64,000 nucleotides of DNA from Streptococcus australis (GCF_019930045.1 NZ_JAHZQQ010000004.1:1-64000), one strand, 5' to 3'. Shown: positions 30,117 through 39,391, numbered from the stretch's first letter. Program-made: numbers and translations. The notes: generated by a model from the sequence alone, not told the origin.

Positions 30117-30318
30117 TGATAGGAACGTAGACGAGTTTAGGTACGTTGACGTAGTTCGAACGCTAGTGAGAACTGCGATCTTTAGAAAATTGAATGAGGT
30201 GAACTCAGAGAGTTCAACCGAATTTAGAGATATTGACGCAGTTTAGGTGGAGCGAAAACTACGTTCCTTATTCTTTGCGAGCATCAGCGAGTTTAGGTAT
30301 GTTCCTTAAAAAGAAACG
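30117..30318 (+). repeat. GAACGTAG/GTTTAGG repeat, copy 1
   Basis: A region of repeated short motifs (GAGTTTAGGTACGTTGAC, GTTCGAACGCTAGTGAGAAC, GCATCAGCGAGTTTAGGTA). Related sequence occurs inverted at 60059-60175, also downstream of a csRNA. No gene is visible in 29745-30434 apart from the csRNA. Confidence 0.6.
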
Positions 30319-30418
30319 AGGTAGTTTAAGAGAGAAATCGATTCCTAACACCCGACAATCAATAATAAGTGATAGATCAAATAGAATATGATTTTAAATC
30401 ATCAGAGGCATCATTTTT

Positions 30419-30427
30419 TGCTATAAT
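30419..30427 (+). promoter_or_regulatory. Extended -10 promoter at ruvB
   Basis: TGCTATAAT is a perfect extended -10 ending seven bases before the ruvB ATG. Transcription should begin at or next to the A of that ATG. Confidence 0.65.
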
Positions 30428-30434
30428 AGACTGT

Positions 30435-31433
30435 ATGAGTAGAATTTTAGACAATGAAATCATGGGCGATGAAGAGGCCGTTGAACGGACGCTACGCCCG
30501 CAATATTTACATGAATATATTGGTCAAGATAAGGTTAAAGACCAGCTAAAAATCTTTATCGAGGCAGCCAAGCTTCGGGATGAGGCGCTGGATCATGTCC
30601 TTCTTTTTGGCCCTCCGGGACTAGGGAAGACTACGATGGCTTTTGTCATTGCCAATGAACTGGGCGTCAATCTAAAGCAGACTTCCGGTCCTGTCATTGA
30701 AAAGGCTGGTGACTTGGTAGCTATCCTTAATGACTTAGAGCCGGGCGATGTTCTCTTTATCGATGAGATCCACCGTCTGCCTATGTCAGTCGAAGAAGTG
30801 CTCTACAGTGCTATGGAAGATTTTTACATCGATATCATGATTGGTGCTGGCGAGACTAGCCGGAGTGTCCATCTAGACCTCCCTCCTTTCACTTTGATTG
30901 GGGCGACGACTCGAGCGGGTATGCTGTCCAATCCCTTGCGCGCTCGCTTTGGAATTACGGGCCATATGGAATACTACGAGCAAGATGATTTGACAGAGAT
31001 TGTCGAGCGGACCGCCGAGATTTTTGAGATGGAGATTACCCACGAAGCCGCTGAAGAGCTTTCTCTTCGTAGTCGTGGGACTCCCCGGATTGCCAACCGT
31101 TTGCTCAAACGGGTGCGCGATTTTGCCCAGATTATGGGCGATGGCTTGATTGATGACACCATTACCGACAAGGCCCTTTCCATGCTGGATGTGGACCATG
31201 AAGGGCTGGACTATGTCGATCAAAAGATCCTGCGCACTATGATTGAAATGTACGGAGGTGGCCCGGTCGGCCTTGGGACCCTATCGGTCAATATTGCTGA
31301 AGAACGCGAGACCGTAGAAGACATGTATGAACCTTACTTGATTCAGAAAGGCTTTATCATGCGGACCCGGACAGGGCGCGTGGCGACCCGCAAAGCTTAT
31401 GAACACCTGGGTTATCCCTACAATGGAGACTAA
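30435..31433 (+). CDS. ruvB: Holliday junction helicase RuvB
   Basis: A 332-residue AAA+ motor that drives branch migration with RuvA. It shows Walker [10 protein letters not shown], Walker B LFIDEIHR, sensor GATTRAGML and the arginine-finger region [10 protein letters not shown]. The start at 30435 ([17 protein letters not shown]) matches the usual N-terminus and length. There is no ribosome site before it and the promoter -10 ends seven bases away, so a leaderless mRNA is likely. A longer in-frame start at 30369 would lie upstream of the promoter and is rejected. Confidence 0.94.
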   Translation: MSRILDNEIMGDEEAVERTLRPQYLHEYIGQDKVKDQLKIFIEAAKLRDEALDHVLLFGPPGLGKTTMAFVIANELGVNLKQTSGPVIEKAGDLVAILNDLEPGDVLFIDEIHRLPMSVEEVLYSAMEDFYIDIMIGAGETSRSVHLDLPPFTLIGATTRAGMLSNPLRARFGITGHMEYYEQDDLTEIVERTAEIFEMEITHEAAEELSLRSRGTPRIANRLLKRVRDFAQIMGDGLIDDTITDKALSMLDVDHEGLDYVDQKILRTMIEMYGGGPVGLGTLSVNIAEERETVEDMYEPYLIQKGFIMRTRTGRVATRKAYEHLGYPYNGD

Positions 31434-31439
31434 AAGAAG

Positions 31440-32006
31440 ATGCTGACGGAAAAAGCGATAGTAGAGCAAATCCAAGCGGACCAAGAGATGATGACTGTCT
31501 TGGCCATTATTCGGGATCTCAACCTGGCAGACGCTTGGCTTGCAGCTGGTGCGGTGCGCAATTTCATCTGGAACCAGCTCTCTGGAAAATCAGGGTTTGA
31601 TGCGACGACGGATCTGGATCTGGTCTTTTATGACCCTGCGATCAGCTATGAGGAGACTCAGCAGATCGAGCAGACATTAAAGAAGACCTACCCTCAGTAC
31701 GCTTGGGAAGTCAAAAACCAAGTCTACATGCACCAACATAGCCCAGGGACATCTCCCTACAACAGTGCCTGTGATGCTGTTTCCAAATACCCTGAGCAGT
31801 GTACGGCACTTGCGGTTCGCTTAAGGAAAGATGGTCAGTTGGAGCTTTTTCTCCCCTATGGGACCAGGGATATCGAAGACTTTATCGTTCAGCCGACACC
31901 ACATTTTTTAGCCAGCCCAGAGCGTTTGGCGGTTTATACAGAACGCATGAAAAAGAAAGATTGGAAACGCAAATGGCCAGCCCTTCAGATCATCCTGCCT
32001 GAATAA
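31440..32006 (+). CDS. Nucleotidyltransferase-like protein (NTP_transf_6/DUF925)
   Basis: A 188-residue protein with the NTP_transf_6 pattern AAGAVRNFIWNQLSG followed by TTDLDLVFYDP, which holds the metal-binding acidic pair DLDLVFYD. These proteins resemble polymerase-beta-type nucleotidyltransferases; the biological substrate is unknown. The start lies seven bases after ruvB with a weak site (AAAAGAAG), so it is co-transcribed with ruvB. Confidence 0.8.
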   Translation: MLTEKAIVEQIQADQEMMTVLAIIRDLNLADAWLAAGAVRNFIWNQLSGKSGFDATTDLDLVFYDPAISYEETQQIEQTLKKTYPQYAWEVKNQVYMHQHSPGTSPYNSACDAVSKYPEQCTALAVRLRKDGQLELFLPYGTRDIEDFIVQPTPHFLASPERLAVYTERMKKKDWKRKWPALQIILPE

Positions 32007-32016
32007 AAAAGAAAGT

Positions 32017-32049
32017 CAGCCCGCCTCAACGGTGGACAGGCTTTTTTCG
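32017..32049 (+). terminator. Probable terminator
   Basis: An imperfect stem AGCCCGCC...GGTGGACAGGCT followed by six T, after the nucleotidyltransferase-like gene. Confidence 0.6.
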
Positions 32050-32123
32050 TCTTGCCTCAAAATTATAATTTTAGCAGATTATATTTTTCTTACATTCTGT
32101 TATAATAGAAAGGAGGTGCTGTC

Positions 32124-32546
32124 ATGAAAAACATCGTATTTGTGTGTTTAGGAAATATTTGTCGGAGCCCTATGGCGGAGTTTGTCATGAAGGATTTGAC
32201 CAACCAGTATGAGATTGAAAGCCGTGCCACTTCTAACTGGGAGCACGGGAACCCTATTCACCAAGGGACTCAAAAGATTTTTCGTAGTCATGGCGTGCCC
32301 TATGATGCTTCTAAAACATCCCTTCAAATCAGTGACCAAGATTTTCATACCTTTGATCTGATTTTAGGAATGGATGAAAACAATGTGGCTGACCTCAAAC
32401 GAATGGCACCGCCTGGAACAGAGCATAAGATTCATCTCTTTGCAGGAGAAAGTGTCCCAGATCCATGGTACACAGGAGATTTCGAAGAGACCTATCGTCG
32501 AGTTCTAGCTGGTTGTCAAGAGTGGTCGAAACGATTAGAAGATTAG
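32124..32546 (+). CDS. Low-molecular-weight protein tyrosine phosphatase
   Basis: A 140-residue phosphatase with the P-loop C8-LGNIC-R14 followed by SPMAE at the N-terminus, and the general-acid loop VPDPWYTGDF. It removes phosphate from protein tyrosines; in streptococci such enzymes affect capsule and stress responses, but the targets here are unknown. Preceded by GAAAGGAGGTG. A TATAAT lies about 25 bases upstream (32100-32105), so it has its own promoter. Confidence 0.92.
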   Translation: MKNIVFVCLGNICRSPMAEFVMKDLTNQYEIESRATSNWEHGNPIHQGTQKIFRSHGVPYDASKTSLQISDQDFHTFDLILGMDENNVADLKRMAPPGTEHKIHLFAGESVPDPWYTGDFEETYRRVLAGCQEWSKRLED

Positions 32547-32603
32547 TTTCAGACTTGCTTCTTAAAGGACTAACCGGTTGAAGATAAAAAGAATGATCAG
32601 AAT

Positions 32604-33017
32604 ATGGAAAAAATAAAAGAATTATATAAGACCTATAAGGTCTATGTTACGAGAGAGAATATTGAACGATTGTCCTTGGGGATTATTGTTCTGTCTGCTT
32701 TGTGGGTATTTCTTTCCTCCATTCCTTTCGGAGGTGTGTTGACCCTCGATCAGGGAGCTATTCGCTACGACGGAAGTGTCGTTCGAGGCAAGATGAATGG
32801 CCAAGGGACGGTGACCTTTGAGAATGGAGACACCTACAAGGGCAATTTTGTCAATGGGACCTTTAGTGGTTATGGAACCTTTACAGCCAAGGCTGGTTGG
32901 AAATATGAAGGGCAATTTGTCAATGGCCAACCTGAAGGCCAGGGAACCTTGACGACAGAACAAAATGTCGTCTATAAGGGAACGTTTAAACAAGGAATTT
33001 ATCAAAATGCGAATTAA
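32604..33017 (+). CDS. MORN-repeat membrane protein
   Basis: A 137-residue protein with one membrane helix (about 22-42) and about four MORN repeats after it: YDGSVVRGKMNGQGTVTF, YKGNFVNGTFSGYGTF, YEGQFVNGQPEGQGTL and YKGTFKQG. MORN repeats form beta-hairpin rods that bind lipid or protein. The repeats probably face outward (inference). It overlaps the acyltransferase gene by 11 bases, suggesting a shared role at the cell surface. Confidence 0.85.
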   Translation: MEKIKELYKTYKVYVTRENIERLSLGIIVLSALWVFLSSIPFGGVLTLDQGAIRYDGSVVRGKMNGQGTVTFENGDTYKGNFVNGTFSGYGTFTAKAGWKYEGQFVNGQPEGQGTLTTEQNVVYKGTFKQGIYQNAN

Positions 33018-34824
33018 ATGGTTTTCATTGGTACGGATAACGGGACTCCTTCTCGTTCTTCTCTACCATTTCTTCCAAAAAGTTTTTCCTGGTGGATTTA
33101 TTGGAGTCGATATCTTCTTTACTTTCTCAGGATTTTTGATCACGGCTCTTCTGATCGATGAGTTTGCCCGTCATCAAAAAATTGATCTCAAGGGCTTCCT
33201 TAGACGACGCTTCTACCGGATTGTTCCTCCTCTAGTCTTTATGGTCTTGCTGGTCATGCCTTTTACCTTCTTGGTCAGACGAGACTTTATTGCTGGGATT
33301 GGGACACAGATTGCGGCCGTCTTTGGCTTTGTGACCAACTTCTATGAGATGTTAAGTGGCGGAAGTTACGAAAGTCAGTTCATCCCCCATCTTTTCATTC
33401 ATACTTGGAGTTTGGCTCTTGAAGTTCATTACTACGTCCTCTGGGCGCTCTTGGCTTGGTTTCTGGGTAAAAAAGCTAAGTCAGTTGGCCAATATAGAGG
33501 CTATATCTTCCTATCTTCGACAGGTCTCTTTTTGGTAACCTTCCTGACCTTCTTTGTCGGAGCACTGGTCACCAAGAATTTGTCCAATGTCTACTTTTCT
33601 AGTATCGCTCACGTCTTTCCTTTCTTTGTGGGGAGTGCTTTAGCGACAGTGACAGGGATTACGACGACCAGCCCAAATCTTACTCAATTAGTGAAGAAGT
33701 TGTCTCTACAGAAGACATTAGCGATTTTAGCGGGTGCTTTTCTAGTTTTGTTGGTCTTGACCTTTATCCTTCCCTTTGATAGTGTTTGGACCTATTTATT
33801 TGGATTTTTAGTAGCGACTCTTGCTGCATCTGTGATGATTGTGATGACGCGTGTCCTTCATGAAAAGACGCCAGATCAGAAGGAGCCTGCAGTAATTACC
33901 TTTATTGCGGATACAAGTTATGGGGTCTATCTCTTCCACTGGCCATTTTACATCATCTTTTCTCAATTAATGACCAATGGATGGGCTTCTCTGCTAACAA
34001 CACTAGTATCTTTTAGTCTTGCTGCCTTAAGTTTTTATATTATTGAACCAACTTTGGCTGGACGTGAACCAAAGATTTTTGGCATCACTATGGATCTCAG
34101 AAGTTTCACGAAACCACTCTTTTACAGCGCGATTCCCTTGACCTTGCTCATGTTTGGGATTGCACTCTTTGCGCCACGCGTCGGAGCCTTTGATGAAAAC
34201 CTGATTACCGAAGGGCTTCGTCAATCTGACAGCAAGATGCAGATCACGCGTGCCCAAGTTGACAATGCTTCAGCGACTTCCTACAATGTATCAGATGGCG
34301 TGACCATGATCGGGGATTCTGTAAACCTCCGGGCATCAGATTATCTGAAACAAGTACTGCCAGATATCCAATTAGATGCTTTGGTGAGCCGCAATCTGGA
34401 CTCGGGCTTAAAAGTATATGAAACAGATATTGCCAATAGAGTCTTACTCAAGAACGTGGTAATCGCACTTGGAACCAACTCTTCTAATAATTATCAAGAA
34501 TTGTTGGATAAGTTTGTTCAAGAATTACCAAAAGGACATCGCTTAATCTTTGTGACCCCATATGATGGGCGTGAAGCTAATGATAGCAAGAGCGTCACCG
34601 TTCAGACTCGAAAGTATGAGCTAGAGTTAGCTAAAAAATACGATTATGTCTATGTAGCGGACTGGCATAAAGTTGCTGTCGAAAATCCAGCTATCTGGGC
34701 TGGAACGGATAGTGTCCACTTTGGTTTAGAATCAGATGGCTCCATCGATGTTGGGGGAAATCTATACGCTAACGTCGTAAAAGAAGCAGTTGATCAAGCA
34801 AGTAGAGGGCCAGTTAAGCCGTAA
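33007..34824 (+). CDS. OatA-like peptidoglycan O-acetyltransferase
   Basis: A 605-residue membrane protein. Residues 1-390 form an acyltransferase-3 domain with about ten helices (RITGLLLVLLYHFF, GGFIGVDIFFTFSGFLI, LRRRFYRIVPPL). The rest is an extracellular SGNH esterase-like domain with the Ser in TMIGDSVNLR, GTNSS, and the Asp/His pair in TDSVHFGLE. This is the OatA/Adr plan that O-acetylates wall muramic acid and gives lysozyme resistance. The ATG at 33007 follows CAAGGAATT and overlaps the MORN gene; longer in-frame starts lie inside that gene. Confidence 0.88.
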   Translation: MRIKWFSLVRITGLLLVLLYHFFQKVFPGGFIGVDIFFTFSGFLITALLIDEFARHQKIDLKGFLRRRFYRIVPPLVFMVLLVMPFTFLVRRDFIAGIGTQIAAVFGFVTNFYEMLSGGSYESQFIPHLFIHTWSLALEVHYYVLWALLAWFLGKKAKSVGQYRGYIFLSSTGLFLVTFLTFFVGALVTKNLSNVYFSSIAHVFPFFVGSALATVTGITTTSPNLTQLVKKLSLQKTLAILAGAFLVLLVLTFILPFDSVWTYLFGFLVATLAASVMIVMTRVLHEKTPDQKEPAVITFIADTSYGVYLFHWPFYIIFSQLMTNGWASLLTTLVSFSLAALSFYIIEPTLAGREPKIFGITMDLRSFTKPLFYSAIPLTLLMFGIALFAPRVGAFDENLITEGLRQSDSKMQITRAQVDNASATSYNVSDGVTMIGDSVNLRASDYLKQVLPDIQLDALVSRNLDSGLKVYETDIANRVLLKNVVIALGTNSSNNYQELLDKFVQELPKGHRLIFVTPYDGREANDSKSVTVQTRKYELELAKKYDYVYVADWHKVAVENPAIWAGTDSVHFGLESDGSIDVGGNLYANVVKEAVDQASRGPVKP

Positions 34825-34840
34825 AAATTACTAAACGACT

Positions 34841-34876
34841 TAAGCAATTTTCACTTGAAGAAAATTGCTTTTTTTA
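34841..34876 (+). terminator. Terminator after acyltransferase gene
   Basis: AAGCAATTTTC pairs with GAAAATTGCTT across six bases, followed by seven T. Confidence 0.9.
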
Positions 34877-34885
34877 GTAAAATTA

Positions 34886-34899
34886 AGAAAACGCTTACA
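34886..34899 (+). promoter_or_regulatory. cre-like CcpA site upstream of adhE
   Basis: AGAAAACGCTTACA matches 13 of 14 positions of the cre consensus TGWAANCGNTNWCA. It lies about 175 bases upstream of the adhE transcription start. The rest of 34825-35182 is AT-rich control DNA with no gene. Confidence 0.6.
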
Positions 34900-35026
34900 A
34901 AAATTGCGTGAAAATATTTGTTTGTGAAATTGAAGTGCTTTCTCAAAAAAATCCTTCAATTTTTTCTTGAAAATACTCCTGTATAGAAGGAGAAGGAGGG
35001 TTCATGGAAAAAAGTTAAAAAAATCT

Positions 35027-35088
35027 TTGTGAAACTATTTACAAATTTTCTAAAATAGAGTACAATAATATTGTGAAAAAATTAACAA
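35027..35088 (+). promoter_or_regulatory. adhE promoter flanked by two Rex boxes
   Basis: The promoter is TTTACA (35038-35043), a 17-base spacer and TACAAT (35061-35066). Rex box 1 is TTGTGAA-ACTA-TTTACAA (35027-35044), covering the -35. Rex box 2 is TTGTGAA-AAAA-TTAACAA (35071-35088), at the start site. Each differs by one base from TTGTGAA-N4-TTCACAA. Repression when NADH is low is expected. Confidence 0.8.
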
Positions 35089-35182
35089 ATCGAAATTTCT
35101 TACACTATTCTTGAAAGTTTCTGAAAACAGGAAAAAGTTCCGGAAAAGGATAAGGGTTTCAAACATTGGAGGAAAGCATCAA

Positions 35183-37834
35183 ATGGCTGATAAAAAAACT
35201 CTCTCACCTGAAGAAAAGAAACTCGCTGCTGAAAAACACGTAGACGAGTTGGTGCAAAAAGCACTTGTTGCGCTTGAAGAAATGCGCAAATTGGATCAGG
35301 AGCAAGTAGACTACATTGTGGCGAAAGCATCTGTAGCAGCTCTTGACGCACACGGTGAGCTCGCTCTTCATGCCTATGAAGAAACTGGTCGTGGAGTCTT
35401 TGAAGACAAGGCGACTAAGAACTTGTTCGCTTGTGAACACGTAGTAAATAACATGCGTCACACGAAAACAGTTGGTGTCATTTCAGAAGATGACGTCACT
35501 GGTTTGACCCTTATTGCTGAGCCTGTCGGAGTTGTCTGCGGGATCACTCCTACAACCAACCCAACTTCAACAGCAATCTTTAAAGCTTTGATTTCCTTGA
35601 AGACACGGAACCCTATCGTCTTTGCCTTCCACCCATCAGCTCAAGAATCATCTGCTCATGCGGCACAAATCGTCCGCGATGCAGCGATTAAAGCAGGAGC
35701 TCCTGAAAACTGTGTGCAATGGATTACGCAACCATCTATGGAAGCAACCAGTGCCCTGATGAACCACGAAGGAGTTGCGACTATCCTTGCGACCGGTGGT
35801 AACGCCATGGTTAAAGCAGCATACTCATGTGGGAAGCCAGCTCTTGGGGTCGGTGCCGGAAACGTTCCTGCCTATGTTGAAAAATCAGCTAACATCCGCC
35901 AAGCAGCACACGATATCGTCATGTCTAAATCATTTGACAATGGTATGGTCTGTGCGTCTGAACAAGCGGTCATCATCGATAAAGAAATCTACGATGAGTT
36001 TGTTGAAGAATTCAAATCTTACCACACTTACTTTGTTAACAAAAAAGAAAAAGCCCTTCTGGAAGAGTTCTGCTTCGGCGTAAAAGCCAACAGCAAAAAC
36101 TGTGCGGGTGCGAAGTTGAATGCGGACATCGTTGGGAAACCAGCAGCATGGATCGCTGAACAAGCTGGCTTCTCTGTACCAGAAGGAACCAATATCCTTG
36201 CGGCAGAATGTAAAGAAGTTGGTGAAAAAGAGCCTTTGACTCGTGAAAAATTGTCACCAGTCATCGCTGTCTTGAAATCTGAAAGCCGTGAAGACGGAAT
36301 TAACAAAGCTCGCCAAATGGTTGAATTCAACGGTCTTGGTCACTCAGCTGCCATCCATACAGCTGACGAAGAATTGACCAAAGAATTTGGTAAAGCAGTT
36401 AAAGCCATTCGTGTGATCTGCAACTCTCCTTCGACTTTCGGTGGTATCGGGGATGTTTACAATGCCTTCTTGCCATCATTGACACTTGGATGTGGTTCTT
36501 ACGGACGCAACTCTGTTGGGGACAACGTTAGTGCCATCAACCTCTTGAATATCAAAAAAGTCGGACGCCGGAGAAATAACATGCAATGGATGAAACTTCC
36601 TTCAAAAACATACTTTGAACGTGATTCAATTGAATACCTACAAAAATGTCGTGACGTTGAACGTGTCATGATCGTTACAGACCACGCTATGGTAGAGCTT
36701 GGTTTCCTTGATCGTATCATCGAACAGCTTGACCTTCGTCGCAATAAGGTAGTTTACCAAATCTTTGCAGACGTTGAACCAGATCCAGATATCACAACTG
36801 TTGAACGTGGTACAGAGATCATGCGTGCCTTCAAACCAGATACTATCGTCGCTCTCGGTGGTGGATCTCCAATGGATGCGGCTAAAGTAATGTGGCTCTT
36901 CTATGAACAACCAGAAGTGGACTTCCGTGACCTTGTTCAAAAATTCATGGATATCCGTAAACGTGCATTCAAATTCCCATTGCTTGGTAAGAAGACTAAA
37001 TTCATCGCAATCCCAACGACATCTGGTACAGGATCTGAAGTAACACCATTTGCCGTTATCTCTGATAAAGCAAACAACCGTAAATACCCAATCGCTGACT
37101 ACTCATTGACACCAACTGTGGCAATTGTAGACCCTGCTTTGGTATTGACAGTTCCAGGATCTGTTGCTGCAGATACTGGTATGGACGTATTGACTCACGC
37201 GACTGAAGCTTATGTATCTCAAATGGCCAGTGACTACACAGATGGTCTTGCCCTTCAAGCCATCAAACTTGTCTTTGAAAACTTGGAAAGCTCAGTGAAG
37301 AACGCGGACTTCCATTCACGCGAAAAGATGCACAATGCGTCAACTATCGCAGGTATGGCCTTCGCCAATGCCTTCCTCGGTATTTCTCACTCAATGGCCC
37401 ATAAGATTGGTGCGCAATTCCATACCATCCACGGACGGACCAATGCGATCTTGCTTCCATACGTTATCCGCTACAACGGTACACGCCCAGCTAAGACAGC
37501 AACATGGCCTAAGTACAACTACTACCGTGCAGATGAGAAGTATCAAGACATCGCTCGTATGCTAGGACTTCCATGCTCTACACCAGAAGAAGCAGTTGAA
37601 GCTTATGCAAAAGCTGTTTACGAACTCGGTGAGCGCGTAGGTATCGAAATGAACTTCAAAGCACAAGGAATCAATGAAAAAGAATGGAAGAAACATTCTC
37701 GTGAATTGGCCTTCCTTGCTTACGAAGATCAATGTTCACCAGCTAACCCACGTCTTCCAATGGTAGACCACATGCAAGAAATCATCGAAGATGCATACTA
37801 TGGTTACAAAGAACGTCCAGGACGTCGTAAATAA
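35183..37834 (+). CDS. adhE: Bifunctional aldehyde/alcohol dehydrogenase AdhE
   Basis: An 883-residue fused enzyme that turns acetyl-CoA into ethanol with two NADH in mixed-acid fermentation; the family assembles into spirosomes. The N-terminal aldehyde dehydrogenase has catalytic Cys near 257 (FDNGMVCASEQAV) and NAD loop GVGAGNVPAY. The C-terminal iron alcohol dehydrogenase has GGGSPMDAAKVMW, TTSGTGSEVTPFAV and the iron ligands in GISHSMAHKIGAQFHTIHG. The ATG at 35183 follows TTGGAGGAAA; longer in-frame sequence overlaps the promoter. Confidence 0.97.
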   Translation: MADKKTLSPEEKKLAAEKHVDELVQKALVALEEMRKLDQEQVDYIVAKASVAALDAHGELALHAYEETGRGVFEDKATKNLFACEHVVNNMRHTKTVGVISEDDVTGLTLIAEPVGVVCGITPTTNPTSTAIFKALISLKTRNPIVFAFHPSAQESSAHAAQIVRDAAIKAGAPENCVQWITQPSMEATSALMNHEGVATILATGGNAMVKAAYSCGKPALGVGAGNVPAYVEKSANIRQAAHDIVMSKSFDNGMVCASEQAVIIDKEIYDEFVEEFKSYHTYFVNKKEKALLEEFCFGVKANSKNCAGAKLNADIVGKPAAWIAEQAGFSVPEGTNILAAECKEVGEKEPLTREKLSPVIAVLKSESREDGINKARQMVEFNGLGHSAAIHTADEELTKEFGKAVKAIRVICNSPSTFGGIGDVYNAFLPSLTLGCGSYGRNSVGDNVSAINLLNIKKVGRRRNNMQWMKLPSKTYFERDSIEYLQKCRDVERVMIVTDHAMVELGFLDRIIEQLDLRRNKVVYQIFADVEPDPDITTVERGTEIMRAFKPDTIVALGGGSPMDAAKVMWLFYEQPEVDFRDLVQKFMDIRKRAFKFPLLGKKTKFIAIPTTSGTGSEVTPFAVISDKANNRKYPIADYSLTPTVAIVDPALVLTVPGSVAADTGMDVLTHATEAYVSQMASDYTDGLALQAIKLVFENLESSVKNADFHSREKMHNASTIAGMAFANAFLGISHSMAHKIGAQFHTIHGRTNAILLPYVIRYNGTRPAKTATWPKYNYYRADEKYQDIARMLGLPCSTPEEAVEAYAKAVYELGERVGIEMNFKAQGINEKEWKKHSRELAFLAYEDQCSPANPRLPMVDHMQEIIEDAYYGYKERPGRRK

Positions 37835-37865
37835 GACGCTACTGAACAAATAATGTTTATCAGCT

Positions 37866-37896
37866 ATCCCTCGCTCAAAAGAGCGGGGGATTTTTC
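37866..37896 (+). terminator. Terminator of adhE
   Basis: ATCCCTCGCTC pairs with GAGCGGGGGAT around AAAA, followed by T5. Confidence 0.85.
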
Positions 37897-37964
37897 TTTG
37901 TTTTAACGATAGAAATTGATTTTTGTGATCGAAAATTATCTTTTAAAGAAATCTAATAAATATG

Positions 37965-37993
37965 TTGCAAGCGCTTACTTTGTATGTTATAAT
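37965..37993 (+). promoter_or_regulatory. Promoter with cre site for alcohol dehydrogenase
   Basis: TTGCAA (37965-37970), a 17-base spacer and TATAAT (37988-37993). TGCAAGCGCTTACT (37966-37979), a cre-like site matching 12 of 14, overlaps the -35, so CcpA repression on glucose is likely. Confidence 0.7.
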
Positions 37994-38054
37994 ATTCACA
38001 AAGTAAAAACTGTAATAAAATGGTTTGATAAAACCAACAAAAAAGGAGTCGCTT

Positions 38055-39104
38055 ATGAAAGCAGCAACATATGTATCCGCAGGAAATCTTCAGTTGATTG
38101 ATCAACCAAAACCGGTGATCAAGAAACCAACTGATGCGATTGTTCGTTTAGTGAAAACGACCATTTGTGGAACAGACCTCCATATTTTGGGTGGTGATGT
38201 TCCAGCTTGTAAAGAAGGGACCATCCTGGGTCACGAAGGAATTGGGATTGTCGAAGAAGTCGGCGATGCGGTTACGAACTTTAAGGTGGGAGACAAGGTT
38301 ATCATCTCTTGCGTAACAGCTTGTAACACTTGCTACTACTGTAAGCGTGGTTTGCCTTCCCACTGTGAAGATGGGGGCTGGATCCTTGGCCACTTGATCA
38401 ACGGTACCCAAGCAGAGTATGTCCATATCCCTCACGCAGACGGCAGTCTTTATCATGCACCAGCTTCTGTAGATGACGAAGCCCTGGTTATGCTCTCTGA
38501 TATTCTGCCTACTTCCTATGAGATTGGAGTGCTCCCTTCTCACGTGAAACCTGGAGACAACGTTTGTATCGTTGGTGCAGGGCCAATCGGTTTGGCAGCT
38601 CTCTTAACCGTACAATTCTTTTCACCAGCTACCATTATCATGGTAGACTTGTCAGAATCACGTCTCGAAGCTTCTAAGAAGTTTGGAGCTACTCATACCA
38701 TCTGTTCAAGTGATATTGATGAAATCAAGGCCTTTATCAATGAAGTGACCGATGGTCGTGGTGTTGATATCTCGATGGAATGTGTGGGCTATCCAGCTAC
38801 CTTCGATGTCTGCCAAAATATTATCTCGGTCGGCGGTCATATTGCCAACGTCGGAGTGCATGGGAAGCCAGTTAGCTTCAATCTTGATGACCTTTGGATC
38901 AAGAACATTACGCTCAACACTGGTTTGGTCAATGCCAATACAACTGAGATGCTTCTTAACGTATTGAAATCTGGTAAGATTGATGCGACGAAGTTGGTGA
39001 CCCACCACTTCAAATTGTCAGAAGCAGAAAAGGCATACGAAATCTTCAAACATGTTGGCGAAAACAATGCCTTGAAAGTCATTATTGATAACGACCTCAG
39101 CTAA
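38055..39104 (+). CDS. adhP: Zinc-dependent alcohol dehydrogenase
   Basis: A 349-residue medium-chain dehydrogenase. Catalytic zinc ligands lie in TICGTDLHILGGD and GHEGIG; structural zinc cysteines in CVTACNTCYYCKRGLPSHC; NAD motif VGAGPIGLAALL. It may reduce acetaldehyde beside AdhE, but the family is broad and the substrate uncertain. The ATG at 38055 follows AAAAAAGGAGTCGCTT; the in-frame start at 38025 lacks a site. Confidence 0.88.
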   Translation: MKAATYVSAGNLQLIDQPKPVIKKPTDAIVRLVKTTICGTDLHILGGDVPACKEGTILGHEGIGIVEEVGDAVTNFKVGDKVIISCVTACNTCYYCKRGLPSHCEDGGWILGHLINGTQAEYVHIPHADGSLYHAPASVDDEALVMLSDILPTSYEIGVLPSHVKPGDNVCIVGAGPIGLAALLTVQFFSPATIIMVDLSESRLEASKKFGATHTICSSDIDEIKAFINEVTDGRGVDISMECVGYPATFDVCQNIISVGGHIANVGVHGKPVSFNLDDLWIKNITLNTGLVNANTTEMLLNVLKSGKIDATKLVTHHFKLSEAEKAYEIFKHVGENNALKVIIDNDLS

Positions 39105-39142
39105 GAAGTTGGATGGTTCCATTACCTAAATAAGAGAAAAAT

Positions 39143-39317
39143 GAGAGTGGGACAGAAATCGGTAATTCGTTAGAATTCGATTTCGTCGTCCCACCTCCGC
39201 ACAGTTGAGTAGGGCTGTAAAAGCTGATGAAATCAGCGTGGTAGAGCCCACTCAACCACTGCGTCTTGCTCGACAATCAAAAAATAATTGAGAGGCTAGG
39301 ACTTTTGTCCCAGCCTC
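39143..39317 (+). repeat. Composite hairpin repeat, copy 4 (long form)
   Basis: A 175-bp copy nearly identical to the reverse complement of 21770-21944. First hairpin GAGTGGGACAGAAATC.../...GTCGTCCCAC, then CTCCGCACAGTTGAGTAGGG, an arm GCTGATGAAATCAGC, CCACTCAACCACTGCG, and a terminal hairpin GAGGCTAGGAC/GTCCCAGCCTC with nine T (39292-39328) that should terminate adhP. A further hairpin lies just downstream. Confidence 0.8.
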
Positions 39318-39355
39318 ATTTTTTTTTGCTTAAAAAGATCGTTTTAGCAATAGAA

Positions 39356-39391
39356 CATCCCAGCTATAGAATGATAGCTGGGATTTTTTGT
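39356..39391 (+). terminator. Strong hairpin terminator
   Basis: ATCCCAGCTAT pairs perfectly with ATAGCTGGGAT across six bases, then T6 on the plus strand. There is no T run on the minus strand, yet it is the first strong hairpin met by transcripts of the minus-strand peptide operon and may protect their 3' end. Confidence 0.8.

Noticed and set aside
34994-35020. Short frame MEKS behind AAGGAGGG upstream of adhE
   Set aside because: Four codons only, placed upstream of the mapped promoter; probably chance.
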